A stretch of DNA of 64,000 nt from Trissonchulus latispiculum (Eukaryota > Nematoda > Enoplea > Enoplida > Ironidae): contig JASAND010021406.1 in the NCBI GenBank assembly GCA_030248195.1, positions 67,001 through 131,000 of the forward strand, written 5' to 3'. Shown here piece by piece: positions 1 to 12,614 of this stretch (position 1 is the stretch's first letter; every line of letters begins with the position of its first letter). The notes beneath the pieces were generated by a model. It was not told where the DNA came from, did not search any database, and saw nothing but the letters and a program-made list of their open reading frames with translations. Position numbers and translations under genes: made by a program.

Positions 1-606
1 TATGCACCCATACAAAATTTCAAAGTTATTGGCCAAAAATCAAAAGTCAGCGCTTGAGGGAAAGCGCAAAATATCCACACTAGGATATATTCAGACGCTA
101 GCGTAGCCAGAAAAAAATTTCGGGGGGGGAATGCAAAAATGTTGTCAGCGGGTGGTTTGGGGGGAATTTTTCTATTTCGTGACCTTCGTGGAATTTTTAC
201 AGAGCATTCCTTGAAGTTGAAAATACTTACGGCCCTAGCACGTGTTGATGCACCCAAATGATGTAAAAGCAGGTTAAAGCACACCAAATAGGGTATCTGA
301 TACTCATTTGGGTTACGAAACACGTATTATGATGGTACGATACACTTATTTCGCGCCGAGGGCGCGAAAATTTTTTGAAAAATGTGCGTTTTACCCATGG
401 CATAGAAAAACTTCCGGGCGTCCACAATTTCAGGGGGGGGGGAATTCCCCCATTCCCATCCCCCTGGATACGCGCTTGTATTCATATTAGGTAGACTATA
501 TTTTGCTTTTCATACACACCCTTAGATTTATGAAAACTCCAGTCTTGTCCCTGGCCTTTTCAAACACATGAAAATGTAACCATGAAAATGTAACTGCAGC
601 TTGACC

Positions 607-934
607 CTGGCTTATTTTTACTGGGGGGGGCACCCCCACTCGGCAACCTCCCCTCCCATTCGAGGTTCCCCCCCATAAATTTTGACCCCCCCATAACCCA
701 AAAAATTGCCAGATTTCACCATTGTCACCCTAAATTTTCAAAAATTTTCCGGCACCTAAAATTAGTCATTTTTAGCGATTTTTTGCAATTTTTACACAAA
801 AAAACGAAATAATTTGCAAAATTTTTTCCAAAAATATGCCCCCCCACTTTTGGTGAGCCCCCCCATCCATGGGGGGGGGGAACTTTGAGCCCCCCCATAT
901 CCCCCCCATAAATTTTGGCCTAAAAATAAGCCAG
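607..934. mobile_element. CTGGC/G-run MITE, 328 bp, 5-bp TSD
   Basis: TIR CTGGCTTATTTTTA with an adjacent G-run and the mirror TAAAAATAAGCCAG. Duplication TGACC at 602-606 and 935-939. No coding potential. Confidence 0.9.
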
Positions 935-939
935 TGACC

Positions 940-2050
940 TGGTGCAGGAAAGGGCTTTTAAAGGACTACTTTGATGACTGGGCTGAAAATGGGGCTGGGC
1001 AAAAGGAACTAACAACGAGAAAGATAGCCTTGCAAGAAGATTGACTTCAAAGCATACTCATGTATACACTCATCTCATCTCAAACTTCAGTATAGTCAAA
1101 TATAGGTTTTTATGTACCTGGAAAAAACAATTATATCGTACCTATATATATATATATATATATATTCCATAAGCCATATACACACATGTATTATTCATAT
1201 TTCTATTCAAAGTGAAAGAAGACTGATAGAAAGAAATTGTGGCTTACGGTGATGAGTGAGTCATCAGTCCATCAAAGAGACAAGACGCAACACTCAGCAC
1301 TAATTAGAAGCAAAAGGAGAGGACTAAAACTAAAGCCGCACAGGACACCACCTAGTGTAAACCTCTAAGCCTATAATCTGAGATTAAAGATCAAAGCAGG
1401 CAAATCCAACTGCAGCACTCGCTCAAGAAATCACGGTGATGTTGAGATATGAAAATGTCGACGAATTAATCATCATGTATATAAGTATCACTGAATTTAA
1501 ATTTAAATTTAAAAATCAGGAATTTAAACATTGGTCAGAAACAAATTTCCCCTACAATATATAGATTTTGAGCAGGGATAGCAATCGGCCACCTCCTACA
1601 GTCTTCGAACTTTCCACCACAAAATGTTTCTTACATACGTTGGAACACACACCACACACGTATGTCCATTCATGATAAAGCAGAAACATACGTATACATT
1701 TGCGTAGGCAGGCAAAATGTGCATTCATATAAATTTGCATGTCATCGCTTCGTGCTGGTGCTATCAAATTTTATAGTCTCTGGCGGAAGTTACTCACACC
1801 CAGTTTCAGGTTTGTGCTAAAATTTTATCAACATCGCATAACAGGACTGTTTACGCATGGCCCGAGTTCCGCTTTTCTACTTTTCATTGAAATGTTTATT
1901 GTTTACAACAGTAATGGGCAATCCTGCCAACTTCTGCAAAAGAAAACGTACATCAATAATACGTACGCATGTCGCCCTTGATCAAAAGGACCTAACTGAA
2001 AACTCAAAATTTAAAGTTATGGCCTTTTGAAAATTTCAGTAAAGAAAAAA
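940..2050. other. Gene-free stretch
   Basis: AT-rich sequence with one TA microsatellite and short frames only; no family recognised. Confidence 0.6.
1142..1165. repeat. (TA)n microsatellite
   Basis: About 24 bp of alternating TA. Confidence 0.95.
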
Positions 2051-2438
2051 CTTGTTTGTGCATTTATGTAGGTTTATTTTTCGCAAAGTTTTTAGTCGTA
2101 CTTATTACTGAAATACCTTCGGTTTGGACAATACGTTTTTCTGTCTTAGCCGTTGCATTCTATTTTTTTGGTAATTTATTTACTAATTACTTTTCACTTA
2201 AGTCTCTTTGCCAATTGCCATACCAAAATTTTCTTCTTGACACACAAAATTATTTGCCCTAACTGCACAATTTTTTCAAAAAATCAAAAATTCCGACGGT
2301 CGTAGCTCTCACTTCTGCCTCTTTCGACTAACCTCTATCAATTTAAGCTTACTGTTCGCAAAACCATGGTCCGACGTAACAGTTTCTAGAAAGAAATGTA
2401 TGCATTCAAGGTTCATGTTGTTTTGTATATAAAGTACG

Positions 2439-2753
2439 TCATAGATAGTGAAAAAAGCTCGCATAAATAAAACTAAAAGCCGGTACAATATTTGGATTTA
2501 CTGGTTTTTGAGAATTAAATGCAATTCCAAACACAGCAGACAAAAATGCTGCTAACTTGGCGTTCGTTATTAAAGTTAGCGTTATTTTGTCAAAAAGGGC
2601 GTTTCTGTTAACGCAGTAATTTAAAATTAAGTAAGAAGCAGCTACTGTTTGCAAGGAACTGTTACTGACTGCTGGATCATTAATAGTTAACCATTTTACA
2701 GGAAAAATTAGAAGAATGTAAAATTTGATGGCAAAAAGACCTAAGTAAGCCAT
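2439..2753 (-). CDS. Hydrophobic open frame, doubtful
   Basis: 104 codons, three or so hydrophobic stretches, no family recognised. Segments near its start (CTTAGGTCTTTTTGCCATCA) resemble the plus strand near 2195, suggesting a degenerate inverted repeat and not a gene. Confidence 0.15.
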   Translation of the reverse strand: MAYLGLFAIKFYILLIFPVKWLTINDPAVSNSSLQTVAASYLILNYCVNRNALFDKITLTLITNAKLAAFLSAVFGIAFNSQKPVNPNIVPAFSFIYASFFHYL

Positions 2754-3127
2754 AACAAATATCGAATCAGTGAATGTGTAGTGTGCAATGTGTAGAAATC
2801 ATAGTGTGTCAAAATGACCTATGTGACTTAGGTCCCTGTAAGAGACCAATTATTATCATTTCTGAACATAGTGCCGAATGACAAATGGCTTTAACTTCTT
2901 CGTTTTAGCTCGTACAGATACGTCCTTTTGCCAGATTAAACTCAGCACATAAAGAAACCTAAATCTGCAAAAAACGCCATTTCGACCGTTTGGTCTAGTT
3001 AGGCCCTTTTGCCAGATCAAGGGCGATGTGTTAATAAGCATAAATGTTGCTTGCGAGCACCGCTATCCGAGCACCAGGGTCTCGGACGAATAGGTGGATG
3101 TGCATTTTACATTTTACATATTTTATT

Positions 3128-3513
3128 GTCCAAGCGGTATATTTTAACGAGTTTTTAAAATTAATGTCGTAAGTCTAACGGTTGTCGAGTAATTTCACCT
3201 CAAAGTTGAGGTTTCATGTGTTAAACATAGGCAGTGGAAAAAGTTATCATTTTTTCGCGTGCGCCAAAAAAATCTCCCGACAAACATTGATGAATCTGAA
3301 CAAATTTTACATGAAAAAATGCTGAAAATGAAATGAAAAGACTAAGGTATCTTGGAATTAGAATTTTAATTTAGGCCTTTAAAATTTTTTAATTAATTTT
3401 TGAAGGATTAAAATTTAATACGATTTTAGCATTATGTTACAACCGTAAGACAACCGTAAGACTTACGACTTTAATTTTAAAAACTCGTTAAAATATACCG
3501 TTTGGTTGGACAA
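3128..3513. repeat. Small inverted repeat
   Basis: Arms 3128-3190 and 3449-3513 (TATATTTTAACGAGTTTTTA mirrored). A matching stretch occurs near 9595, linking it to the TTAA/G-run element family. Confidence 0.75.
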
Positions 3514-3569
3514 TAAAATATAGCGAGATCAGAGAAAGTCGAAAAAATGGCCCAAAAATGGACCCCCCC

Positions 3570-4344
3570 CTAAGTACTTAAAAACTGTCCTAAAGATAAG
3601 CTGATAACAAACGCAGTAAGCTAGGATAAAAGCTCAAATCGTGGAAGCAGGAAGACACGCGAATCCGGTAATCTGACCAAGCAAAGGTATTCTGTAGCCT
3701 GCTAGGATACGGCGTAGGTTAGCGTTTGACACTAACTAGCACAGATTTCCACTCCGAACAATGATATCTATCACTAAATGGTTAATTTAATAAATGGCTT
3801 CATTGAGCATCATTTAATCAAATGAAGTGACTTATACGGATATCAACTGTAGTGTTTCAGCATGAAAGAAAAAAACTAGAATCCACTCACCAGATCATTA
3901 AAGTAATAGCTTGTAACTTTTCTATGAGGTCATCAGATAATTCAGCATTTCATGTTCTGCACGATCAACAGGCGTGAAGCCTGAGCCCGACATAAGGCCA
4001 CAGAACACCCCTAGTGCATGCATCAGGCAAAAGGCTCCCTTCACAATTCTGTAAGCTCGTTTCACACATGGCATAAAAATCAGTAAAGCTTCCTCTAGAA
4101 CATAAAGAACAAATCAAGCACAACTTATGTGCTGTTACGTAACACTACACATTGACAGATCAGGAAGATGCTATTAAGCTAAATGGTCGGACGGTGTTAA
4201 AAAGATAAAATATTGGATACACCTGTAGGCGACACCTTACAACAAATTCAAGGTTCAGCATTACACATATACATACGTAACTTTATAGCTGACAGTTGCA
4301 GAGCTACATAACCGGAAATAAAACTTAGATCCAAAAGCTAATTC
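3570..4344. other. Gene-free stretch
   Basis: Ordinary AT-rich sequence without repeat ends or coding frames that I can support. Confidence 0.6.
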
Positions 4345-5520
4345 CTAGTCAAAGGCAAGAAACCCTTTTCTGTGGGACGATCTGATGCATAATTTGCGGA
4401 CAAGTTCATATAATATAGGGTGGGCAACAATATGTATCTTCTTCTTCTTCTGTCTTCCTGGGCCATTGAAATCAATCAATTTGGCTGAGGCAGCTGAATG
4501 CGCCCCACATCCTTCAGGAACCCAATAACCTTGACGGGACCCGAGGACAGGACCTCCAGGGAGGGATTCCACCTAAACCATTTACGCCGGGCGTGTCGGT
4601 ATGAGGGACAGGCTAGGAATAGGTGTTTTAGATCCTCCTCCTCCAGGTGGCAGTCCGGGCAGAGGGGGATCTGTCGACGCCAAGTCGGTGCCGAAAACTG
4701 GCTAGGATATTGGAATGGCCTCTGCATCTAAGCTGCGACAGAAGGGAGCGTTCCCTTCTGGTTAGGCCATTTTCCTGGGAGATTGAAGGTGCCTTGATGT
4801 TCGGATATACTGTGGTTATGGTAGGATCATTCATGGAATCGTGCAGCTTGTTGTTGATTGACCTTTTCACTGCTGACTTTGCAGTAGAATAGTCAATAGC
4901 TGTAGCGGTCTGATCCAGTTTGGCGGCTTCCTTAGCTGCCAGATCGACATATTCATTTCCGTTGATTCCACAGTGGTTTGGGACCCACTGAGGTGTAATA
5001 TTAGTGCCTCCTTCCGCGATTGTTAGCAGGGAGCTCCAGATGTCATTTCCAAGTACCGTTTCTTGGCACTGGGGCCCTGAAGCCAGCATCTGCAATAGGG
5101 ATTTGGAATCGCTGCAGATTCTTTGGTCCATAAGCCGTCCTCCAAGGTCCTTCTCGCGTATTCCAGGGCAAGCTTCATGGCGAGCTGCTCCGCGGTAAAG
5201 AGGTAAAGAGTCCAGCCGGTGTCTTGATGGTTTGGATTTCATTTCCTTCAGCGTCCTCTACTCTAGCGCACTGCCTCCGTTTTGGTAGGAGTCCACAGCT
5301 GACCCGTCCGTCCAGATGATGACTTGGGCTGGTGGTAGACGGCTTAGAGTTTCACTGGCTAGTTTGGCCAGTTCAGCTGGACTGGTGCAGCGTTTAGGTA
5401 CCGTTGAGCCAAGGTCTTTGTAGATGTTGATACTGTGGTGCCCTCTCCATGGGGCTGCCGAAGGCAGGTTATCAAGTCCTGCGTCAGTTACCAGCTTTTG
5501 ACCAGTTTCTCACCATGAAG
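4345..5520 (-). mobile_element. Broken non-LTR retrotransposon: RNase H and C-terminal zinc knuckle
   Basis: Minus-strand frames show a retroelement RNase H domain: VIIWTDGSAVDSYQNGGSA (5345-5265), then CSDSKSLLQML, then WVPNHCGINGNEYVDLAAKE. A shifted frame follows with CPDCHLEEEDLKHLFLACPS, the Cys/His knuckle typical of Jockey-like LINE C-termini. An in-frame stop near 5260 and a frameshift near 4650 show it is dead. The reverse transcriptase is not upstream in this orientation. Confidence 0.85.
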
Positions 5521-5649
5521 TGTGGGACTTAAGTTTCGGTCGGGGGGGGCCGGAGCAATGGCGGTTCTTCGTCTTGGGTTATCAGCCGGGAGCGGCATGC
5601 CTTTTCGTAGTTGTATGCGGTGAGTTCCTGTGCTCGGAAATCAATCGGG

Positions 5650-6030
5650 ATTAAATCGGCCTCAGCACGTGCATGAACAGTGGGGGTGCCCTCGAGACAA
5701 TGCGCAGTCCAAATATCAACAAGCTCTCACTCTCAACGGCACTCGAATTCCTCGAATCCTAATCCAGTGTTCCTTGGGGTCAAACTTGACTGGAATCTTG
5801 GATTTGGACCGCACGTGCCGAGCCTCCGACAACGATGCCGGCCTAGACTCGCAACTCTAAGTTCCCTACCTGGAAGGAACTGGGGTCCGGATAAAGAACA
5901 GCTGAGAACCATCTACATTACCTACATACGCTCCCTTATTGAGTATTGACTGGGGGCCTGGCACCCATGCCTGGCCAAAACTAATGTCAACCGACTGAAA
6001 ATAATCCAGAATCAAGCAACAATATCTCAT
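5650..6030 (+). mobile_element. Non-LTR reverse transcriptase thumb fragment
   Basis: Plus-strand frame reads FLGVKLDWNLGFGPHV, RLATLSSLPGRNWGPDKEQL, RTIYITYIRSLIEY*LGAWH, KTNVNRLKIIQNQA: the thumb region that normally precedes RNase H in Jockey-type LINEs. One stop codon interrupts it. It faces away from the RNase H part at 4345-5520, so the two halves of one element type lie back to back. Confidence 0.8.
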
Positions 6031-6374
6031 GTACGCCGTTTTTGGCAGGACGCCAAAGTATAAATTTGGGTGCTCAAAATGGGTTTTTCGAAAAGCTTTT
6101 TTCAGCTCTCGTGGATTAAAGCTTTGACCAATTTTGAAACTTTTTGCCACGAATGTAAACTGTTACTAGTACTAAATAATAAAAGTATTCCGGCTTTCGA
6201 GCGCTGCTTCTTTCTGCAGCAATAACAGGTCAAATTCTGAAATTTCGCAAAAAGTTACGAGGTGACCGTGTGCCGTTTTCGCTCTAATAGGGGCAAACTG
6301 TGGGTAAGTTTCGAGGGCCTTGCTTTTCCGGTAAGTATGCTAGCTCACTTTTTGTTAAGAAATAGTGGAAATAC

Positions 6375-7590
6375 ATGAACTTTCCTTTGGTTGAAAAGAA
6401 ATTTGCAAAAATTAAAATTCATCAAAAGAAGCCGATTTTTTAAGTTTTGAAAGATTAGTAGAAGTCAGAAACTAGCCGTTTGGTGGAAAATTAGCCCATG
6501 TCCCAAGCATATTGTATTCCAATTATAAGGCAATTTTCATGAATTGCGATAGTTATTCAATTTTTCGATTTTCAAAATCATTTGATCTTTGCTGCTTTTC
6601 CAACTTTGACAGGCTAGTACTCGCGAATCACTGAATGGAAAATTTATTCAATTAGATTTTCAGGACCGCTTACGTGTCAGCTTTCATGTGATTTATGAGG
6701 TTCTTCAAAATTTGAAAATAGATTTTTCAAAAATAGTTTACACACTGGTCGCTGGAAATCAATGCGTCATCATAGCACAACTTGTGAGAAATCAGCTGAA
6801 ATAGGGAAATTGTTTAAAAATTCATTGCGAACGCAATATGAGTCGTGGCTACAAAAACTTTATATCGTTGGATTCAGCTCATACTAAACTTTATGATTAT
6901 TTTATTTTTACTCACTTTTGCTGGATTCGCATTGCCGAAATTTTAGGCCAAAGTGGTATTTTTCGAAAAAACTCGATTTTTAAATTTCGAAAAAACTCGA
7001 TTTTCAAATTTTGAAAAACCACATATATAAATCGCATGAAAGCTGACACGCAAAGTGAGTAAAAATAAAATAAAGTTTAATATGAGTTGAGTCCAACGAT
7101 ATAAAGTTTTTGTAGCCACGACTCATATTGCGTCCGCAATGAATTTTTAAACAATTTCCCTATTTCGGCTATGATCACAAGTTGTGCTATGATGACGCAT
7201 TGATTTCCAGCGACCAGTGTGTAAACTATTTTTGAAAAAATCTATTTTCAAATTTTGAAGAACCTCATACATCACATGAAAGCTGACACGTAAGCGGTCC
7301 TGAAAATCTAATTGAAAAATTTTTCCATTGAGTGAGTCGCGAGTAATAGCCAGTCAAATTTGGAAAAGATGCAAAGGATTTTGAAAATCGAAAAAAATGA
7401 ATAACTATCACAATTCTTGACAAAATTAGCTTATATTTGGGACACAATACATATGTTTGGGACATGGGCTAATTTTCCACCAAATGGCTAGTTCCTGGTC
7501 TCTACTGATCTTGCAAAACTTAAAAAACCGGCTTCTTTTGATGAATTTTATTTTTCGAATTTCTTTTTCAACCAAAAGAAAGTTCATGCT
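6375..7590. repeat. Large inverted repeat (about 0.5 kb arms)
   Basis: Left arm about 6375-6915 and right arm about 7060-7590 are inverted copies (AACTTTCCTTTGGTTGAAAA versus its mirror at 7570; GAGTCGTGGCTACAAAAACT at 6841 versus its mirror near 7125). Spacer about 150 bp. A partial relative lies at 11740-12300. No recognisable protein. Confidence 0.85.
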
Positions 7591-7689
7591 ATGACGGTTC
7601 AGAAAATATATACATTGCTGCAGCAAAAATGTACCGCTAATTCTGTATGAACAAAACAGTTTCGCTCCCTACATTTTTGTCAGACTTGA

Positions 7690-8443
7690 GTTATTTTAAT
7701 CTTAAGTAGCAAACTTTAATCAGTAGTTATGTACGGTCAATCGAAAATCAGGCTGTTTTTCCTAGGCTTGCGCTTTCTATCTTCAACACGTCAACCACAT
7801 TTTGGTACAAAGGAGTTTCCGCCGATAATCAGAATTCGTCGTTCCTGTTAGGGATAGGATCGATACGCAGATTAAACTACCCTATAATAGCTTATTCTGT
7901 TTCAGAATAAACTCTTTCCTTTATAAGTAACTTTAAATTTATACACCATAAATAGCCTAAAGTTATAAATTTTCTATAATGGAAATAAGCGAAAGATCCC
8001 TACGTCCTTTGCACGAGTTTGACGAACCCTAACTTTTCTGGGTTCATCTAGGAGGACGTTTTAAAGCATTGTATTCGAAATTCAGACAAATTAATGTTGT
8101 AATTATTAATGTTAACAGTGGTGGCAGTCCCAAATTCCATGTCTCTAACTTAACTTAACTTACCAAACACGTAATCGACTGACCAGTGGCCACTTGTTAT
8201 TGCTATTTGTTGTTTGTAAAAAATTGAAGACATAAAAAATAGCCGTAAAATAGGTTGAAATTAGACGTAAAACAAGTTGAAATCAATTACCTAACAGTTC
8301 GGGCTGTTTTTGCGACGTCGGGTCGTTCGGCCCGTAGAAATTTGCGGCCCCGGCCCGTAGGACCACATCGGCCCGCGGGCCGGCCCGGCCCGCAAAATTT
8401 TCTTATTTTCCAACACTAATTGAAACCTCGAGATTATCCTGAC
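7690..8443. other. Gene-free stretch with a GC-rich patch
   Basis: Mostly AT-rich. At 8320-8395 a patch of GGCCCG/CGGCCC repeats stands out, probably the edge of a decayed repeat. Confidence 0.55.
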
Positions 8444-9699
8444 TTAAGGGGGGGGGTCCATCGTGAAAAATTTTTAGATCACGGATTTCGCTCATTTTCA
8501 CACATAATCTAGCCACATATGTCGTACATGACAAGTTTAAATTTTGAGTTGTTTCGTTCAGTTCTCCGTAAGTTACGAGCCATTCATTGATTACAATTTG
8601 AATATCAGCGAAAATCATAGTGCTGCAGCAAACTCAATCCAATTTTCGCAAATCAACTTCAGATTTTTAGTTTATTTTCTTTTACACACTTAGTAACCAT
8701 TAATACAAACATTTTCGTACAGTTTCAAGCCCGATGAGCATGATCAGAAGTTTCCTTAAAGGATTTTTCAGAGAAACAAGGCCCCTGTTCCTCCGGATGT
8801 AATAAAACATTTAACAGCGGTTAACTTAAAATAGAAGCATTTCCGAGCCATGGTTCTATGAGAAGAATTCACCCCTGCACTGAGAGCTTTCGATTGATAT
8901 ATAATGTGCCATATTTTGAAAAATTTGAAAAATCGCTGTTTTGTAAAATTCGGGGGTCTGAGGTCCCGATTGGCGCGCTGAGAAGTACTGGACATAGCTA
9001 TCAGCATGATTCATGCTGCAAATAGATCCCAATGCATGAATACATAAGTTGGAATACAAAAGAGGCAGTTTTGGACCATACTGTTGTCGTAATTTAGCCA
9101 AATTTTCGAAAAAACCGAAATTTTATAAATTTTGCTAAAAAAGCACATTCTTGCGCCAAAAAAATCTCGAAACTGGTGAGGGTTATAGCCAAACAATTGG
9201 TATCGTTGGAACCGCCTATTCAAGTACTACGGAACCTTGGAATTAGATTTTTCATTTAGGCCTCTGAATTAGAGTAGTTTACAATTCTTTTTGACGACCC
9301 TACTTTTCATTGACAAGAAACGTTGAAATTTGACGATTTTCTACTGTTTGCGTTACATAAAAAATTTTTAAAAATTTTTGGGTGCCTAAATCAAAATTCT
9401 ACTTCCAAGGTACCGCAGTTCATGATCATAGCTTCAACATGAATACAAAATTATACAGATTCATTACTGTTTATCGAGAGATTTTTTTGGCACAAGAATA
9501 AAATCACAACTTTTTCCGTTTCCTATGTTTAACACATGGAGACCCCAACTTTGCGGCGAAATTACTCAACAACCATAAACGATCCGACTTTAATTTCAAA
9601 AACTCGTTAAAATATGGCACTCAAAGAACAAATTACGTGAAAATGAACGAAATCGGAGATGGTCGAAAAATCGGCCAAAATGGACCCCCCCCCCCTTAA
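8444..9699. mobile_element. TTAA-flanked TIR element, 1.26 kb, G-run ends
   Basis: TTAA at 8444-8447 and 9696-9699; TIR about 65 bp, starting GGGGGGGGGTCCATCGT and carrying TTTCGCTCATTTTCAC on both sides. TTAA duplication fits piggyBac or Kolobok mobilisation. No transposase frame. Confidence 0.75.
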
Positions 9700-9714
9700 T
9701 CCTACTCAGGGGTA

Positions 9715-9875
9715 GGATTGAAATTTCAGTAGTTAGAGATTATCTCGAGCTCACGATTATCTCTAGCTTTAGTTGGTGCAAAGCTCGGTGAAGATAATCT
9801 CCAGTTAATCTTGAGTTAATCTCGAGATAATCTGAAGCTCGAGATTATCTCTTTTGGTGCAATCCAGTGTTAAAG
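9715..9875. repeat. GAGATTATCTCGAG inverted-repeat patch
   Basis: Several copies of GAGATAATCT/AGATTATCTC in both orientations, bracketed by TTGGTGCAA. A similar TTGGTGCAA/GGTGCAATC frame surrounds 21957-22032. Confidence 0.6.
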
Positions 9876-10090
9876 AATGTAAAACTGATCATATTGAATC
9901 GTTGGACGTGACTGAGGGATGAAAGCGCTTGGATTAATTCCGTTTCAGTTTTCCTTGCAACCTAATTGTGAATTGAAAAAACTCAAATTCCGTCAAATCG
10001 TTATTTAAACTCAGCGTCTTTTGGTCAGGTTTTAATGACCTTGTTGTAGGTCGGGCTAGCCGCCAGATGTGACAACGCTGTTAACAAGAG

Positions 10091-12614
10091 CAGGCCTCAT
10101 ACTACCCAAAATCAAAAAAGTAGGAAAAAATGTAGGAATATTTTGTAAAAAAGTAGGAAAAAGTAGGAATAAAAGTAGGAATTTTCCGAAAAAAAGTAGG
10201 AATTTTCGCAGACAATTCTTGCGAGGTACCCACTCTAATACGTAAAAGAATGAAGCTATGGAAATAAATTTCACTTTAATTAGAGGCACCGGAGTGTACA
10301 TTTTCATTGTACAATTGTTTCATGACATTTTCCGTGACACTGCCCTCCAAGAGAAATATGCTTCTACCGGGGGAGGGGGGGGGGGGAGGGGGAAAAGGGG
10401 GTGGAACCGTCCATTAGTTGAAAAAGTTTCATTTTTGTACTTAGATGAGCTACTAAAATGAGCTACTTTCAATTAATCATGAGCTAATTCAACTTTCAAT
10501 GCAAAAAACTAAAAAATAGGTCGTCAGTGGAAATGTCTATCTGTTTTTTAAAGTTTTCTTGCCCGCGGCGCATTTTTAGGTCAAGCTTTTAACCTTTGCA
10601 CCTGCGGCACATTTCTGTTTTAATTTTTAAACATTTTTGCGCCCGTTATATGAATTTTTGAATTTTCCCGCCCGCAGAGCATGTTGTGCCTGACTTCAAT
10701 TTTAAACATTTTTGCGCTTACAGTCCGGTCGGGATATTAGTAATCTATACGTACATATTTTGATCAAGTACCAAAGTAATTGTTCGTATTTCTAATCTTT
10801 TTAATGGTTTCCGTTACAGATTATATATTCATAAATTTAAAATATTTTCTTGGCCTTTAATTAAAATCTTTTTAAAATTTTCTATTATGGATTGTTTTCA
10901 TGTCGTAAAACTAATTTTTATTCAAAAATCTTTCAAAGGTTTCCATTGTTTATTTTTTCATAGTGTCGAAAGATTTTTTATTCAAATCATTATACGCTTA
11001 CGAATTTCCATTACGAAATTTTCACAATTTTAAAAATTTTTCATATGCTTGGGGGCGAAATTTTTTTCAGGCTCCATCCCTCCCTTTTCAAAATCTTGGG
11101 CGCGCCACTTCTCTTGAGGAAGACATTTTTCCTAAATGCACTTTTGTAAGTTAAATTTAGCCATTTTCACCTGTTTTGTCAATTGAGTTGTCCCAAAACT
11201 CTCAAGCAGTTGTCCCAAAGTGTGCAAAGCTGTTTTCTAATTGCTTGCACAAGTTGAGATAAATCCGTGTTCAAAACAATCTGGTTGCGATATTTCCCAT
11301 TTTTGTTACTGCGCTTAGATAGAGATACCGCAGAGAGCTCTCCGTTGGGCATAACATGTCCCATAGGAGTACAAATATGGACAATACTTGACCGACGACC
11401 AGCACAGTTGAAGCTTTCGACATTTTGCAAAAACATATTCCGAAAAATGGTCAGTTTTGGACCGAGATCTTTCTTTTCGCACTTTTTTTCGTGATAAAAT
11501 TTTTTGAAAATTCCCGTGCGATTTCAAAGGGTGCAGCTTTTATATGTCCAGAAAGCTTGGTATATGCTACTACCACAACTTTTACAGGAAAATTTTCCCC
11601 TTTGATGTTACCTACCGCCTTAGCAGAACCTGCTGAAATAACGGAAATTGTTTGAAAATTCACTGTTGTTGTTGTGCTGCATTAGACATCACAATGTGAT
11701 GATCATCACTCGAAGGTGCTGAAGGTACACTGCTGGCACAATGTAAGTCGTAGCCACGAAAACTTTATACCGTTGGATTCAACTCAGATTGAACTTTATG
11801 ATTATTATTTTTACTTATTTTTGCTAGATTCGCTTTGCTGAACTTTTGGATCAAATATTGGTATTCTCCGTAAAAATAAACTTTCAAATATTGAAATACC
11901 ACATATACCAAGTGAAAGCGGGCGCTTAGGCGGTCCCGTAAATCTAATCGGAATTTCTTCTATTGAGCAGTCGCGAGTAATAACCACAGAGTCAAAAAAC
12001 GGCGCAGAGATCAAAGGATTTTGAAAATCGAAGTTTTAACCAAAGTTGAAATTTGCTGTGTAGGACTGTCGGACAACGGGTAAATTTTCCTAAAAAAATC
12101 GAGGCAGTAGCGTGTACCAATCTTTCTGGACATATAAAAGCGGCAATCTTTAAAATCGCACGGGAAATTTCAAAAGATTTTTCACTAAAAAAATTTCATC
12201 ATGCCGGAAATACGTACGTATATAAACTTTATGTTAGCTTTTCAAAAAATGAATGCTTTATGGTAGCTTATCTTGAAGCGTTTGGGAGATATATAGAAAA
12301 CAATTTCGTTTTCTACATTTTTGGTCAGACTTTAGGCATTCGCCGTTCCCATAAACGGATGGAATCACGAAATCAAACTGTAATTGCCTAGTCCATCCTT
12401 TAAAAAGTAGGCATAAGAATATAATAGCGCCGAAGGCGCGAAAATTTTTTGAAATCCAGTGATTTAAAGTAACGTTAAGGACACTTTGAAATTTTTTCTG
12501 ATCTGTTCGTAAAAAAGTAGGAAAAAGTAGGAATTTTCAGCAAAAAGTAGGAAAAAAGTAGGAATGAAGAAAAAGTAGGAAAAAGTAGGAAAAGTAGGAA
12601 GAGTATGAGGCCTG
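10091..12614. mobile_element. 2.5 kb TIR element with CAGGCCTCATAC ends
   Basis: Ends CAGGCCTCATACT and its mirror AGTATGAGGCCTG; subterminal clusters of AAGTAGGAA on both sides (10110-10200, 12510-12604). CAAGAG occurs on both flanks (10085-10090, 12615-12620), consistent with a 6-bp duplication or a decayed 8-bp one. The interior includes part of the 6.4-7.6 kb inverted-repeat family (about 11740-12300). Confidence 0.7.
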
